A stretch of DNA of 64,000 bases from positions 68,169,563 through 68,233,562 of the forward strand of contig NC_091013.1 in NCBI RefSeq assembly GCF_041296385.1. The letters are read 5' to 3'. Source of the DNA: Aphelocoma coerulescens (Eukaryota > Chordata > Aves > Passeriformes > Corvidae). The notes under the pieces were generated by a model that saw only the letters and a program-made list of their open reading frames with translations, was not told the DNA's origin and did not search any database. A program made the position numbers and the translations under genes. Below, piece after piece: positions 12,001 to 25,200 of this stretch; position 1 is the first letter of the stretch; every line of letters starts with the position of its first letter.

Positions 12001-15000
12001 CAGCAGATAATTTTTTGGCTATTTTAAGTAAACATAAAAAAAATTGCCTATGTGTTTGAATCTAATCATTAGAACACCATAGTGTTGAAAATTTTGCTGT
12101 AAAAAATTAGAATTCTGAGGCTGTCCAAGTAAACGATAGAGATTTTTCTACGGTCAGAAATATCTCATGACAAAATTTCAAAGGTCGTCTGTTCTTTTGT
12201 TATCTCCTCATCATGGCATCAATGTAAGAGAAACAGTTTATGCTGCTCTGGTTTCTCAGGTGCTACTAAGAGCAGGAGACTACATAGAGATTTATATTTA
12301 TATAAATAGCTGCTAAATTTCGTGTGTATACATGTGTATATAAATGCATACAGTTACATGTATGTAAGTACTTATAGAAATAAAGCAGAAGCATGTAAAA
12401 TCATCCAAGTGTTGTTTTTCAAAGAATCAATAGTGAAAAGAGACAAAAGAAAAAGAAACAGTTAACCATCTTTTCTTTGGGATCACAATTTCACTGCTGT
12501 TCATACAGCTTTGATATAATTTGAACTCTGACAGAGATCCAATTTTTTGCAGCCATCAAGAACACGGATTTGACTCTGAATATGCAATAATTCTTATGGT
12601 CGTTTGGAAGAAATCTGATGTTTCTTGGCATTTCCAAATTATTCGGTCTCTCCAAAAGCAGCTAGTTAGTCTACTAGGTTCGTCTTTCCTATAGTTTTCT
12701 GTACCACAGACTGATGAATTGCTTGATACTTTCTTTGCTGTTATAAAGTAAAAGGCTTAAATAAAAGCAGATATTTTGAAAGGCCAAATTATTTTTCCTT
12801 ATTAACTTGGTTGCTTTGAGATGTGTACTTTTGATATCTATTTCTATTGAGGATATTGTTATTGCCAACATATTTTCTAGCTTCTGTCAAGGCCATGATG
12901 TTCTGTCTTTATATGCCTACTTTTCTAGACCAAGCAAAACCAAATTTACTCATGCTAATTGAAATGCTGTCTGCTGTTGAAGCATTTCTTAATGTCCAAG
13001 AGGGTAGGCAGGAGCAAGCCAGCAAGACCTAAATGTTTCACAAGTCATAAGAACAGTAGGAGTACAGGAATGCTGGGAGACTAATTTGGAGTGGAGTTCA
13101 GGCTCAGACACCATCCTTTGGTCACTCACAAAGTTCAGTTACCATCATACTCCTTGCTGCAGTTATACAGTGAATGAGCCCCCTCCCAGGCAAATCCCAG
13201 ATGTCACTTCCATGTTTGCCCGCAGTTCTGGAGATGGCATTGACCACAGACTCTGCTTGATAGGCAGGATAGACGTGGGCATCATATTTTGGGGTGGATA
13301 GTGGAGCCATATGGACATGAGCCATGCCAGACCACTTTTCCTGAGGGTGAAGAATGGGCACCAGTCCAAGCGACATTTGTTTAGTACGTGCACACAGCCC
13401 AGCTTTCCAGAACATCAAGTCAGTAAGAAGCTGGATCTCAACTTTAGCAGAAATACTTTGGAAAAAAACAGTCTTCCAAAATAAAATCCCATATGCTTGC
13501 AAGAAAGCTGGGTCCAGTGCTTTGCCAAGCAAGCTTTGTGGGTCATGGTTATATATAGCTCACACACACAGTCCATAGGAAGCATGCAGCAATTTTGCTG
13601 CAGGGCTAAATCCTGCTTCCTGCACTGACTCAGGCGGACAGAGAGTAACATTTTCAGAGGCTGCATTGATTTAACTTGTCGTGTAAGACAACAATAAGGC
13701 CCATGCCAAGGCTATCTGCTTTCTTCTCATGGCTTCTTTTCTGAACCATCAGTATTTTTCTGTATGTTCTATTTATCTAATGTTTGGTTTGTTTTCTGTT
13801 TCTAAACAGTATTTAGATTAATTTGTAGGGATAATTTGTCTTGAAATGATTTCACCTTCCTGTCAAGAATTCCCCAAATGACAAAAGTGAGGTGTGGATT
13901 CTGAGACAAACTATCATATGTGAATTTGTATGTGGTATATGCAATAACAGCAACAATAATATATATTATATATGTAATTTTGTTTTTTTCCCCAGTTAAT
14001 TGCATTAATGAAAATCAACTATCTGCATACTTGGTTTCTTTGCTCGCTGCTCCTTCTCATCATGCTGTCAAATAACAGACATACCATGTGTAATTGCTGG
14101 AAAAAACTTAATTTGAAACATTGTTTGGTATCATAATTGGAATTTCAGGCTTCACTTTCTTCTCACTTTTACCAGTTTAAATATAAGTATCTTTTCAGAT
14201 GGATTATTTCTGTTTTGGACCAGTGATAGTGCAAGGCAACCAGTCCCATAACTTTTCGTTGCTGACACAACTGTGTTTGTACCAGAAAATTAGATGTGCA
14301 TCCCAAGCACCTCAGACAGTTGGTAGAGCTTTTGTTGATTTTCCTAGTCTCCAAAAACAGAAGGACCACATGCAAAAGATCCTCTGGGAAAGGCCCCTGC
14401 AGCACCCTCTAACTGGGTATCATGCCTGGGAATTATTAGGAAGAGTGGTGCATTGGTGCATGTGCCAAAATCACATCAGGGGACATTTCAGGCACTTGAC
14501 AGTATAGATGAACATCTACCAATATCTGGGAACATTCCTGGACACCATTTAAGATATTAGTACAGAAAAAGCCATTAAAGGCTGTGGTTCTAATGGAAAA
14601 TAGGAAATGTGATTGAATGGCTCTACTGAAAAATGTTAAATGGCATTAAAAATTTTGTCTGCATTGTCTCATCTTCCACTTCATAGAAGTTAACTATTGC
14701 AGACACTCGACTGTACCAAGCTCACTAACATTTTTCTGTATTTTTTATCTCCTAAGACAAAACAAAAAGTTTGTCTTAGAGACGTTCTTACAGCAAGTCT
14801 GCAAATCCCTTAAAAAAAATCCATCTATCAGATGCTGTCACTTTCCTGACTTGAAAAGGAGTGAGAATATTTTTCTAGTGCACGCTAGATGCATTCAAAA
14901 TAATTTTTGAGACATTTCTTAATATGGTTGCATTCAAACGTCATCAGCCTTTACAGGATGTATCTTTTTGTTAGGTCAGCAATTGAATTTACTGTTGTTG

Positions 15001-16401
15001 CTGTGAAACTTGGTTACATTATGTTCCCTTCCACTGATGCTGATCTCTGAAAATGCATAGTGATTTATAAAAGATTTCCCAGATTTCTTCTTGCATTGTG
15101 TTGGTTCTTTTAATTCACTTTCCTATGCTTTTCCAATTCTATTTAATATTGAAAATCCTCTAGGTTGCATGAAACATAAAATACAGAATTTTTGTTATTA
15201 TATCTTTTTCAAAAGTCCTCGAGAACTTAGGCCAGGATTTCATGGTTCTAACAAACCTTGCTATGTGTGTTGATTAAAAAGTTCCCTCTTGCTCTTTCTT
15301 ACCCTGATTACAGGAGTCACACTTCAGTGTTGTGATTCTAGCATTGTGAATCACACTAAATAAACTCTGCTGTGTGATGGCATAAAAGGACCTCAAGGAC
15401 TTATGTCAGACCAGTCACAGCTTCCTTACTAATCTCATTCACTGCAGGTATTTTTTCCCTTCTCTGGGTACAGCTTATAGTCTGCTTATCTACAGATAAG
15501 CAACTACAGCAGCTAAGTCACAGAGTGGCCAGAAACATGAGCAGGTTCCCAGCACCTGATAACCTGGGATCCTGAGAAATCACTGTAGAGCATCCTATTG
15601 CCAAAACCCGGGGAAAACACATATTCCCTGGGTTTTCACCAAGGGCACGTATGTAATGCACATCATCATTCATTAGGTGTCTTACACTGAGAGCTCTCTC
15701 CCACTGTCCTATGGGATTCTAGGTTCTTCTTCATTTAACTGTGAAGCACTGATGAACAAGTATAAAATCTGGATGGAAAAAGACTCTGGAAACCAAGCTC
15801 AAGTTGACCATATTAATTTCTTACAGCTTAATTCCGAGGAAGATGCCTCTACTGGAAGAGCATGGTGCACAGCTGAGTCTATACCTAGAGGAATGTTAAC
15901 ACTTCCAGGGTGAGTATTATCCCAGACAGGAGAAGTGGAGTGCCTCTCAATAAGACACTTAAATGTACTCACTTCGATGACAGCTGGATATGCATTCAAT
16001 CTTTTTAACTGATGGCAACTCGTGTGCCTTTATCTTTGTCAAGTACCTTTTACTAAACTCTCCTTCTTCAAATAAGTGTATTTGTGGGTTGCTGTTTTAC
16101 ATCTAATGTGCAACATATACTTTGAAATGAAAGAGCAGATGCACTTCCCATGAAAAGAAGTCAGTGAGTAAAGTCTAAATCTTAAAGTGATGCATATTAT
16201 TTTGGTTTTATATTTCTTTACTGAGCTGCATTATCTATCTAGTTACTGGAGTGCTGGAAAAGCCAAACATTTGGACACATCTGCGACAAAAAAGCAGGAC
16301 AAAAGTATGCACACTCAAAATTTGGACTTTTAACACTGTATGTAAGTATACAAATACTTACATTATATTAAATTCCTCCGAACTAATTTCAAAGAGTTGC
16401 A
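9032..16401. other. Unique AT-rich DNA, no gene supported
   Basis: The largest frames are 143 codons at 10340-10771 (+) and 136 codons at 13122-13532 (-). Neither has a recognisable domain, signal peptide or splice context that I can defend. An 18-bp perfect palindrome sits at 11818-11835. No CR1, SINE or LTR was recognised. The minus-strand frame at 13122-13532 is raised separately as unresolved. Confidence 0.5.
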
Positions 16402-16806
16402 GATTCACTGAATGGTTTGGGTTGGAAGGAATTTTAAGGATGTCTAATTCCAAAGTCTTGCCATGGTCAGGGACACCTTCCAATAGACCAGGTTGCTCAA
16501 ATCCCCATCCAGCCTGGCCTTCAAAACTTCCAGGAGTGGGCCATCTACCGCTTCTCTGGGCAACCTGTGCCAGTGCCTCACCACCTCATAGTGAAGAATG
16601 TCTAATCTAAACTTGCTCTCTTTTAGTTCAAACCTGCTCCACCTTGTCTTATCACTATATGCCCTTGCCCAAAGTCCCTCTCCAGCTCTCTTGTAGGCCC
16701 CTTTTAGGTACTGGGAGGCCAATAGAAGGTGTCCACAGAGCCTTCTCTTCTCCAGGTTGAACAACACAAGTCTTTCAGTCTGTCTCCATAGGAGAGGTGT
16801 TCTTCT
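16402..16806 (-). mobile_element. CR1 LINE, 3' end fragment
   Basis: This is a 5'-truncated CR1 on the minus strand. Its 3' end lies near 16402, where the plus strand reads AATGGTTTGGGTTGGAAGGA, the typical CR1 terminus. The minus-strand frame at 16444-16860 is open for 138 codons and covers the C-terminal part of the CR1 ORF2 product. The residues KFRLDILHYEVVRHWHRLPRE follow the family pattern of a lysine-phenylalanine-arginine-leucine stretch followed by HWNRLPRE. The frame continues past the recognisable CR1 body into flanking DNA. With no reverse transcriptase core and no 5' promoter, the copy cannot be active. Confidence 0.92.
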
Positions 16807-17929
16807 CTTATCTCTTAAAGCTGTACTCCAGTTTAGGCAGCCATCAAATTCTTCAAGCACAAATTGCCCTTAGTGAAACCATGTTAGAGTCACACATCAT
16901 CTCCTTATTTTCCATGTGCCTTAGCAATTCTACTCCTGTGCATGGCAAGGTCTGCGGTCCTGGCAGTTTTCTGCCTTTCCTGCTTGAAAAGATTGTGTGA
17001 TGTCTCTGAACAACCTCAGCCACTGCACAAACACAACACAGGTCCTGTTTGCCTCTCAACCACAAAATCAGGCATTTGAAGAAGATCTGTGTGCTGGTAG
17101 GAGTGGTGGCTACTTTGCTTTACCATCAGTTCATTGCTGTGATGTTTGGACTTGAGGTGGCATCCACTTTACCATTCCTGCAGTTATTCAGATCCACCCT
17201 TCCCCGGCAGACATCTCAGCTGCCAGCCTTGCCCTCAGCAGCCTGGAGTCACTATCTCTTTTTATGTTTTTCATAACTCAGCACTGCATCTTACAGACAT
17301 GATAACTGGTTGCAGTAGATGAAGCCTCCTAAAAATGTTAACATCAAATAAAGGAAATCTCAGTGAGTAATTTTTTTGTCCTAACACTCCTAATGCATGG
17401 AATAAGAAGAGATAATATTAGACAGGCTGTTTTAAGTGCTTATTAAACTGTTATGGTCATCCAATCAGGCTGGCTCCTTTCTGCATTTTAAAGAAAAAAA
17501 AAAGGGGAAATAAAACCACTTCATAGTTTCTGGATGAGTAAAGGTTTTCAGAGCAGAAGTCTAAATTCAGAGGCTACAAGTCAGGCACATGTAAAGCTCT
17601 CTCTCTGCTCAGTATAAAGAAATCTTCAGTTCAATAATCTTTGCATAGGTAGCATATTAAAAAAAATTAAAAACATGAAATACTACTTTTTAGTAGTATT
17701 AAATAGGATATATTATTAGTATATTGTAATATATAGTGTATGAAAAAGATTTTAATAAGGCAGACTAATATATCATAGAAAGTCATAGTACATTGGTGTT
17801 AAAATATGCAAATTGATTATGGCATGTTATTTCTTGCTAGTGGGACCACTTTAAAATGCAAAATTTTTTCTCAGTACAGAATGTTACAGTGCATCTCAGA
17901 CACCTAATCCTTATGGAGGCTCTACAAAC
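16807..17929. other. AT-rich DNA between CR1 and SINE
   Basis: No gene was seen. A perfect short hairpin lies at 17679-17700: 9-bp arms AATACTACT and AGTAGTATT with a four-base T loop, in very AT-rich sequence. Confidence 0.5.
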
Positions 17930-18069
17930 CCAAGATGAGCTCAGCTGGCCAGAGCATGGTGCTAATAACGTCAAGGTTGGGGGTTCAATCCCCTTGTGAG
18001 CCATTGACTTAAGAGCTGGACTCAGTGATCCTTCTGGGCCCCTTCCAACTCAGAATATTCTGTGATCGT
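17930..18069 (+). mobile_element. tRNA-Ile-derived SINE with CR1-like tail (TguSINE1-like)
   Basis: The head resembles a tRNA-Ile gene. An A-box-like GAGCTCAGCTGG lies at 17937-17948. The anticodon-loop region GTGCTAATAACG keeps AAT at 17964-17966. A perfect B box, GGTTCAATCCC, is at 17982-17992. These are the two internal RNA polymerase III promoter boxes. The tail (about 18009-18069) reads like a CR1 3' end, with GAGCTGGACTCAGTGATCC, CCCCTTCCAACTC and ATTCTGTGATC, and would recruit CR1 machinery in trans. A tRNA-Ile head plus CR1 tail is what I recall for TguSINE1 of songbirds. It is not a functional tRNA gene, because the acceptor stem does not pair and mismatches are frequent. Confidence 0.88.
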
Positions 18070-21000
18070 TAGAAGTTCTGTCCTTTCTTTGGATTTAAAC
18101 TCTTGCTTTGGCAGAGAAACTGGGCTGAATAGAAATGGAGATGCATACTATATAATGAAATGTATAAAAGATAATGTAGTGAAGTGATACAAAGGTACCA
18201 AGCTGGCAAGTTTTGTTTGTTGCTTATGTTTGAACTCGTTCTAAATTTTCTCTCACAACTGTTGGGAGCTATGTTTTGTTTTCTCAATGCTTCACATGAA
18301 ATACAGCTCCCCATTCAGAATGCTAAATGAAGAATCTGCCTTTTGAAAAACTTCTCTCTATAGGCAATAGAATTTTTCACTATTCCATAATTATGCCTTA
18401 TTCCTCCCAAGTGTGCCACTGCAGCACCCACAGTCAGTACTTTCTGCATTTTCCTTAGAGAGGGAAAAATTGAAGACTTCTGTGGCCCATGGAGTGTCTA
18501 CCCACAGTCAAAGGGAAAGTATCTACTTGCAATCTTGAAATATAAGGCCTATACCGATATTAAAAGATTTATCCTGCATATTCGGTATTTGGAATAAACT
18601 CTGAAAAATAGAGATTTTTTCAAAATTAGGGCAATTGACCAAAACAAATATTAATATGTTTTTCTCTAAATATTCAAAATACTGTCAGGGAAATATTTTG
18701 GAAAATCGATAAGCTTGTTTTATGCATGGAGAGAACAATCTTGACATTCATTTGTAGCAATGATTCAGAATTTCATCAGACTATCTTTCAGTGACAGTGC
18801 TGAAGGTGATTAAAGAAAAGCAAATGTCTTTTGTTGTCATCTCCACTGCTATAAGTTTGCCAAAACCACAGATATGAGCCCTTGAATTTGTTTCCTTTTG
18901 ACCAAAGAGCACAGAAAGATTAAATTCATAAGAAAGAAGAAGTCATTAATCACATTTTGACTTCTTACTGCGGCAACCATTAATGTTTTAGCAGGCAAAA
19001 ACCTGCAATCACAGTTTTGTAGAGTGGATTTTGCACTATGATGAGGTGAATTAATCATGTAACTTGGAGACATTTGCTTTGAAAAAGAGAAAGTTTTGCT
19101 CAGTTTTTTGTACAAGTTTCAGCTGAGGTTCTATACTCAAATTTTATTACTTGAGAATGTCCTCACAGGATATTTTTCATTAGAATTTGATTAGAATTTG
19201 CAATATTTCAATTGCTTTCTTACACTGCCCCTAAAATTGCTCTTGTCATGATGATTTCAAATGCCTTTACCTTTTGCCCAGCAATGTGTGGGAGCTGTTG
19301 CTGTTTTCAGATCTGTGCTGTAACTCTGTAGCTGTTGCTGAACAGGATTCATTTGTGCAAAATGACATACTGACTGCATTGTAAATGGTCATTTATAATC
19401 TCTATAAAGTAAATATTTGCAAGTCAAGGTTGTTCAAACAGTCCGTCTGGTTACTGGTGTCTACTGAAGTGTTAGAAGAGCAAACCAGGATGGCTGTAGC
19501 CTCAGCCCTGAGACTATTTCTGTACAGCAACAGCAAAGGAGGCACAGGCATTATTCACAGACACTGGAGCCAGACAGGATGGATTTGCTCCCCTCAGTAA
19601 AGCTGGCAGGTAGTCTCACCCAAAGCCTTTGGAGATAGGCTGAGGATGCTCTGTGTAAAACGGAGTGAGTGCAAACAAGTGTAGCCTTGGGGAAACTGTT
19701 TATTAATCTTCTAAACTTAGGAGCAAATGAACCATCCTCTGAAACAAAGCAAGATCCAGAGGAGCAAGCTAAGAGTTAGAATGATTGGAGACTTGGGGTT
19801 TAAGTCTTTCCCTGCCTCTTTTTGGTTTGCAGAGGCGGTGTACCCTGAGAAGCAGCAAAGCTGTCTCCCTCAGATTACTGTGCTATTGATCCATTTCTAA
19901 GAAAGCCAAAATATTACAAAGGATGCAGAAGCAATCAAAATGAAAAAAAAAAAGAAGAAAAATTTCATGAGAGTTTTCACCCTGATCTGGGAAACTGAGT
20001 CACATCATTTAGGAAAAGAAGGAAAGGCATTGCTGCATAGTCCTGTGCAAAGATAATGTGTTCATTGAACCCTAAAACTGGGTGAAATTATATTAAAATG
20101 AAGGAGCATCCTGAAAATAAAGATGTAAAAGCAAACAAAGAAACAAACCTTAGCATATCAGTAGTTTTAATTGGGAAGTGATTAGATCTGTAAGAGGTGA
20201 AGATACTTGGCTTTACTACTGACAGCAGTTTTATATTTCCAATGGCACATTGATAAAATTTGGTCTTTATGAAAGGAATTATGAAGACATCTGCCTTTTA
20301 TTTAGTCCACCACACAAAATATCTTCATCTACAAAAGCACCAACTCATTTCATGATTTTTTTTTGTCATCTATTTCTAACTTTTAATTATGAAAACAAGT
20401 TCTGCTAACTAGGCAACATTTTGCTGGCCAAGAGATTGTTTCATCACTGTGCATCATGCCTCTGTAAACAAAAAAAGGTCTCAATGCCTAACATTTATTT
20501 TTGATGTTTATATGAAATAATAGTGTAAATCAGTTTAAATGTTCTAAAGAAATAATTATTTCAAGCAACCATTAAATCTTAAGGTATTAAGTACCAAAAT
20601 TGCTGAAGTAGTTGTTTGTCTACATGACAGACTCAAATATTATGCCAGCATCCAAGAATACTGAACAGTACTAGTCATAGAAAGCCTGCTCTTGACCTTT
20701 CCAGAGAAGTGAACTGTATATTGGTTTATAAACGTTCTGGAGTGAATGTGGCCTGACTTAATAGGCTGCAATGGGAAAAACAAGCCTGAAAGCAGTATAG
20801 ATAAGAAACCACACAACAAACTTCAGGGAGGCAATTGCAGGGCAATGGCATGTGTCCAAGCCACAGGACTCAGCTGTTCTGCTGGCTGGGAACAAGATGA
20901 TAAAAAAGATACCCTGCAGCTTAAAGGCTCTTCCTAGGAGAGGAGTCAGCCAACAAATGGCCCATGTGCAGGGGAGGGAACCTGACAAAGGCCAGCACTC

Positions 21001-22118
21001 CCAAAAAAGAAAGCTCCTCACGTGGACCTACTTGAAGATTTTGCATTGCACTACCTTGCTGAAGTAATTTGTTACTCTGTAAGAAGTGTTTTTTTTCTAA
21101 CTAGATGGCTCACTTGTGACAGTGTACTATTATCACAGGAGAGGAGAGAGACAGAAAGAGATGTTCATCAATGTTCTGGGAATTGTCACCTCCCCTGCAG
21201 GAGAAAGCTGGAGTTATGGTCACTTCAGGGGGTGGTGCATCTGTGAAAAAAGTGTAGGTGGTTCCAGGTTATGTGTGAGGTGTGAAGGGGGTGGCACAGA
21301 CCAGAGAATGTTGGGAAATTCCTCCTTGACCAGAGGTACTACCTCCTTTTAATAAATATAAAGTAATAAATGGGAATTTATTTATCCAAGCAAATTATAA
21401 CTTAGCATTAATTACTAAAAACAAAAAGTGCTATTTGAAATAGAAACTTTGAAATGAAATACTGGAAACTTCTTGGAGGCCTCAAGAACTGTAAAGATGA
21501 AAAGCACAAAATCAATAGATAAAATGCATTTTTCATGACTTGTTTTAAGTAGGGTGAGAACCAGCCTAAATCAAAACATTGGAGCACATGATGAAGAAAT
21601 CCAAGACACTACCATCTGAAATTAGATGTATTTGATTTTTTTTTTAAAGTATTCTTTAAAATAAATAATAAAGCTCTCTTTCAACAGAAATTGTGCCCAA
21701 AAACCAATTTCAAAAGTAATTTTTATCCTATTGAATTAGAAGAGTGAGCCCCAAACAGGATACAAAAATTCTTCTTTTATCTAATGAACATTTTTATTTC
21801 TTATTCTGGTCAAAAACACACATTAAGTCAGGATGTAGAATAAACACAGAAAAATATAAATGTTCAGGAATAAGGATGCAATTCTCAAAAATTCAAGGGA
21901 CCATGCTGCTGCTCTTGCTGCCTTTCACTGGTAGCAGAGTACAGGAGACCCATTTCCAACTTTTTCTGTTCTTGTGAAGGAAGTTTTTAAAGTATTTCAT
22001 AATGCCATCTCGCTGTGAGTACAATTCTTTAATGAAATGTCTAAAAAGATTAAAGCACAGACTATGCACAAAAATTTATTTAACTTAAGTGCTTTATTTA
22101 TTTGTTTGCTTTGTTTCC
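18070..22118. other. Mostly unique DNA, no gene seen
   Basis: No gene or confident repeat. About 20750-21360 is GC-richer than its surroundings and ends near an AATAAA, which might be an eroded LTR, but I found no terminal TG/CA pair or target duplication. Frames here are 89 codons or fewer. Confidence 0.45.
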
Positions 22119-22152
22119 ACAGAATCACAGAATAGTCTGATTTGGAAGGTTT
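22119..22152 (-). mobile_element. Short CR1 3' end remnant
   Basis: The plus strand reads CAGAATCACAGAATAGTCTG followed by TTTGGAAGG, the terminal motif of CR1 in reverse orientation. The similarity fades after about 35 bases, so this is either a very short 5'-truncated insertion or a heavily eroded one. Confidence 0.5.
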
Positions 22153-22198
22153 GAGACTGACTTGATTTTTTTTCACTCTTCCAACAACTGAAATGAAG

Positions 22199-22220
22199 AT
22201 ATATATATATATATATATAT
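22199..22220. repeat. (AT)11 microsatellite
   Basis: Eleven uninterrupted AT units. Confidence 0.95.
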
Positions 22221-25200
22221 GGATAAATTCCTGCAGAGAACAATGCTCAGAAATTTTCTGTTTGGTGGAGTCTTTCCATTGTCAGCAACTGCTGTTGCGT
22301 GACAGCAGCTTCTCCTTTGGTTTAAGGACTTAAGGTATTGAAAAGGCCATCTATAGCTAACAGAATCTTTTTTCTTTATTATTCCTAGTATTTCACTGGG
22401 AACTGCAGAGGCTAGTAAGAACAATTTCACAAGGGAATTTCATTGATACCTCAATAAGTTATGTGGAAATTATATGGTTGATCATTTTATAGGAACTTAT
22501 TAATCAGGTTGGAATGTGCATGTACCATCTGGCACAACACATCAAGTCTGAGAGAACGGATGTGGGATCCTGCTACTGCTAAAACTCCATGCACACAGAG
22601 ACAAAGCTTATATTCACATAAATTAATGCATTTCCTGACCAAACTATATGGCTCAATGATTCTTCTGTGTAGAGGTGTTGTCAGTGAATATTGCATATTT
22701 TGGAGAGATATCACTGACTGATTGCTTGCTGGTTCATTTGCGGTGTTAATTACATGAACAGCGTAGCTCTCTCCATGATGGAAGGAAGTTGTTGACAGCA
22801 AGCCCTTTTCCAGAGATGGAGCACCAGCTCCCCACAGAACTGATATTTCCTTCTGCGGTGCATTCACTAAACTGAAACCATCTAATGGTTTTTGATAATT
22901 GCACTAAAAAGGTTTCAAAACAAAATGAAAAAAAAAGGCAAAAACATAACAGGACTTTATGCACTCTTTGTTATTGGTTTTTAGTTTTACGGCTTGTCTT
23001 AGAATCATGAAATTAACTTTGACATAAAAGCTTAATGCAGACAACAACAGCAACAACAAAAGAAACAAAATGCTCTCAGGCTAACAAAACAACTTATTTT
23101 TTGTCACTAGGATCAGGTTTAAGTTAATGATAATACAACAAACCAGAGGATTTATCAGTGTGATCAGTCACCTTTGAACAGATGTCCAAAATGTTTTAAT
23201 TGCAGTTAACTGTGTAATAAAGAGCTGGTCTAGGCAATACCTCTGACATCCCACTCCAGCCTTATTTTCTATGACCTTTCATATTTTCAGTAGAAACTGA
23301 AAACAAGCAAATATTTTTAAAAGTTCTGCAAGTTCTGTACCAAAATAACTTTCTTTTAGTATGTTTTCTAGATGTTCAGATACTGTGGAGTGAAGAAAAA
23401 TGCACTGTAACATCTGTACCATCCCACATTTTTCTCTTGAACAGAACCATCTCAGAAGTAGAGCCCAAGATCTATTTCTCACCCACCTGAGGCTTACTTC
23501 AGTTTCTCTCTTTCCTGTTCACTTTTTAGGCAGATGTTTCTGGCACTGTGTGCATACTCTTGCACGCAGTCACATATAGACATTACATGTGCATAGTAGA
23601 TTTGTGCTCAAGGGCTGGTGAAAGGCAGAAGTTCCAATCCCATGTATTTTTTCACTTTCAGTGTTACTCTTTTTCATCACCTAAGAGATCCTTTTGCTTT
23701 TTCTAGTTCACATTTTCCCAGACATTCAGTGCCAGTTTGCTTCAAATACAGGAGCTTTATTTCTCCTGTGGGTACTTAACAGCTATTTGAGAGCATTTCT
23801 GTCTGGTGGTATTATGACACTACCAGCAAACTCACTGATGCAGTTGATTTATTAACTTTGTGCACTCTCTTCCAGTTTCCGATCTATTCACAATCCAAAA
23901 GGGATGTTTACCACAGTTTTTCAAACGAACATCAGAGAAATGTTGCTTTTAGTCCTCGAAATGAGCATAAATTAGTAAAAACCAGCCAAACAAACAACTA
24001 TTTCCACTGTGGAGTATAGATCCAAAGCTGCAAACTGAAACAGGAGCCATCTCCTTACAGAAAATGATAGAAGGGAAGACTTTTTGTTCCTTCAGGTCAT
24101 CTGATATGGAAAAATTTCAGCAGAAACTGGTTTTATTGGTGAACAGTTTGTTACCACACACTGGTTACCGTAACTGGTTAAATAAACAGAATTTACAGAC
24201 AACCTTTTTAACAAAAAAATCAGTGGATTGTGCCTAATTATACTATGATTTTTAGAGGTCCCACATCTGAATGAAATTTTGATTATCTGCTTTGTCTCTG
24301 AAATCACTACAAATGCCTTAGTAGTGGATAATACATTCCTTTATTTATCTCAGCAGCAGCTCCTCCATGTTTCCTAAAATAATACCTCAGGACTCCTTGG
24401 TGAGCCGCAGCAGATACTTTTCCAGGCCTTTTAGAAAATTAGAGAGATCATGAGATCTTTCTACCAGGGAAATAACAGTGCAACACCACTAAGAGAACAG
24501 TTGATCATGTCTAAATAATAGTTACATTTTATTATAGTGCTCAAAATGCAGAGATAGTAGTAGATATGTCCCTCTTTAGCACCTCTAAACTGGACATGTA
24601 TTGCCATGCTTTTCTCAAGCCTGTAATATCTTTTTAAATTCTACTCTCAGAGAAAGTTACCCAACACTTACTCAACTTGTAGCAATTCTGATTTCTACAT
24701 AGGTTTCTGTTTGTTTCCTTCCAGACATTGAATCCATATGGTTTCTTAGAGAAAGAAATACATTAAAAATGTGAATAAAACTCTTACAATGTTTTTACCC
24801 TGCCTTAAGTTGAATCTTGTTCCTGCTTTGCCAATACTTTTACTAATCTCCTTGCTTTTCTGAAAGAACAAAATAGCCCTCCTGAAAAATCTAAGACTAA
24901 AATATATGGTAATAAAGTGATAATTTTTTTAAGTTGTTGAGGAACTAAGATGTTTCCAACCTTTTTCTTCTTTTCTTTTTTTTTTAGCATCAGATTTTTT
25001 TGGCTATTGTCTTTGTACAGTCTTCTTCATTCTTCTCGGTCCAAGGATGTATTTCAGAAGGCTCAGAGAGGAATGGAGGCTACAGCTTTGCTACTTACAA
25101 AACCTGGGGCACAAAAAAGAAGGTCTTGTCTGCCTAGGGAGCCCCTAGAATCAGGCTGAGCATATCTGATTACTCCAGAATAGCAATTTATGTTTAGGGC

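Noticed and set aside
17930..18004. A functional tRNA-Ile gene
   Set aside because: The acceptor stem does not pair, the stems contain mismatches, and a CR1-like tail follows, so it is a SINE.
19780..19830. A second MIR-like stretch
   Set aside because: It only loosely recalls the MIR head and lacks the conserved core.
20750..21360. Possible eroded LTR ending near an AATAAA
   Set aside because: No paired TG/CA termini, no target duplication and no similarity to the other LTRs in the window.
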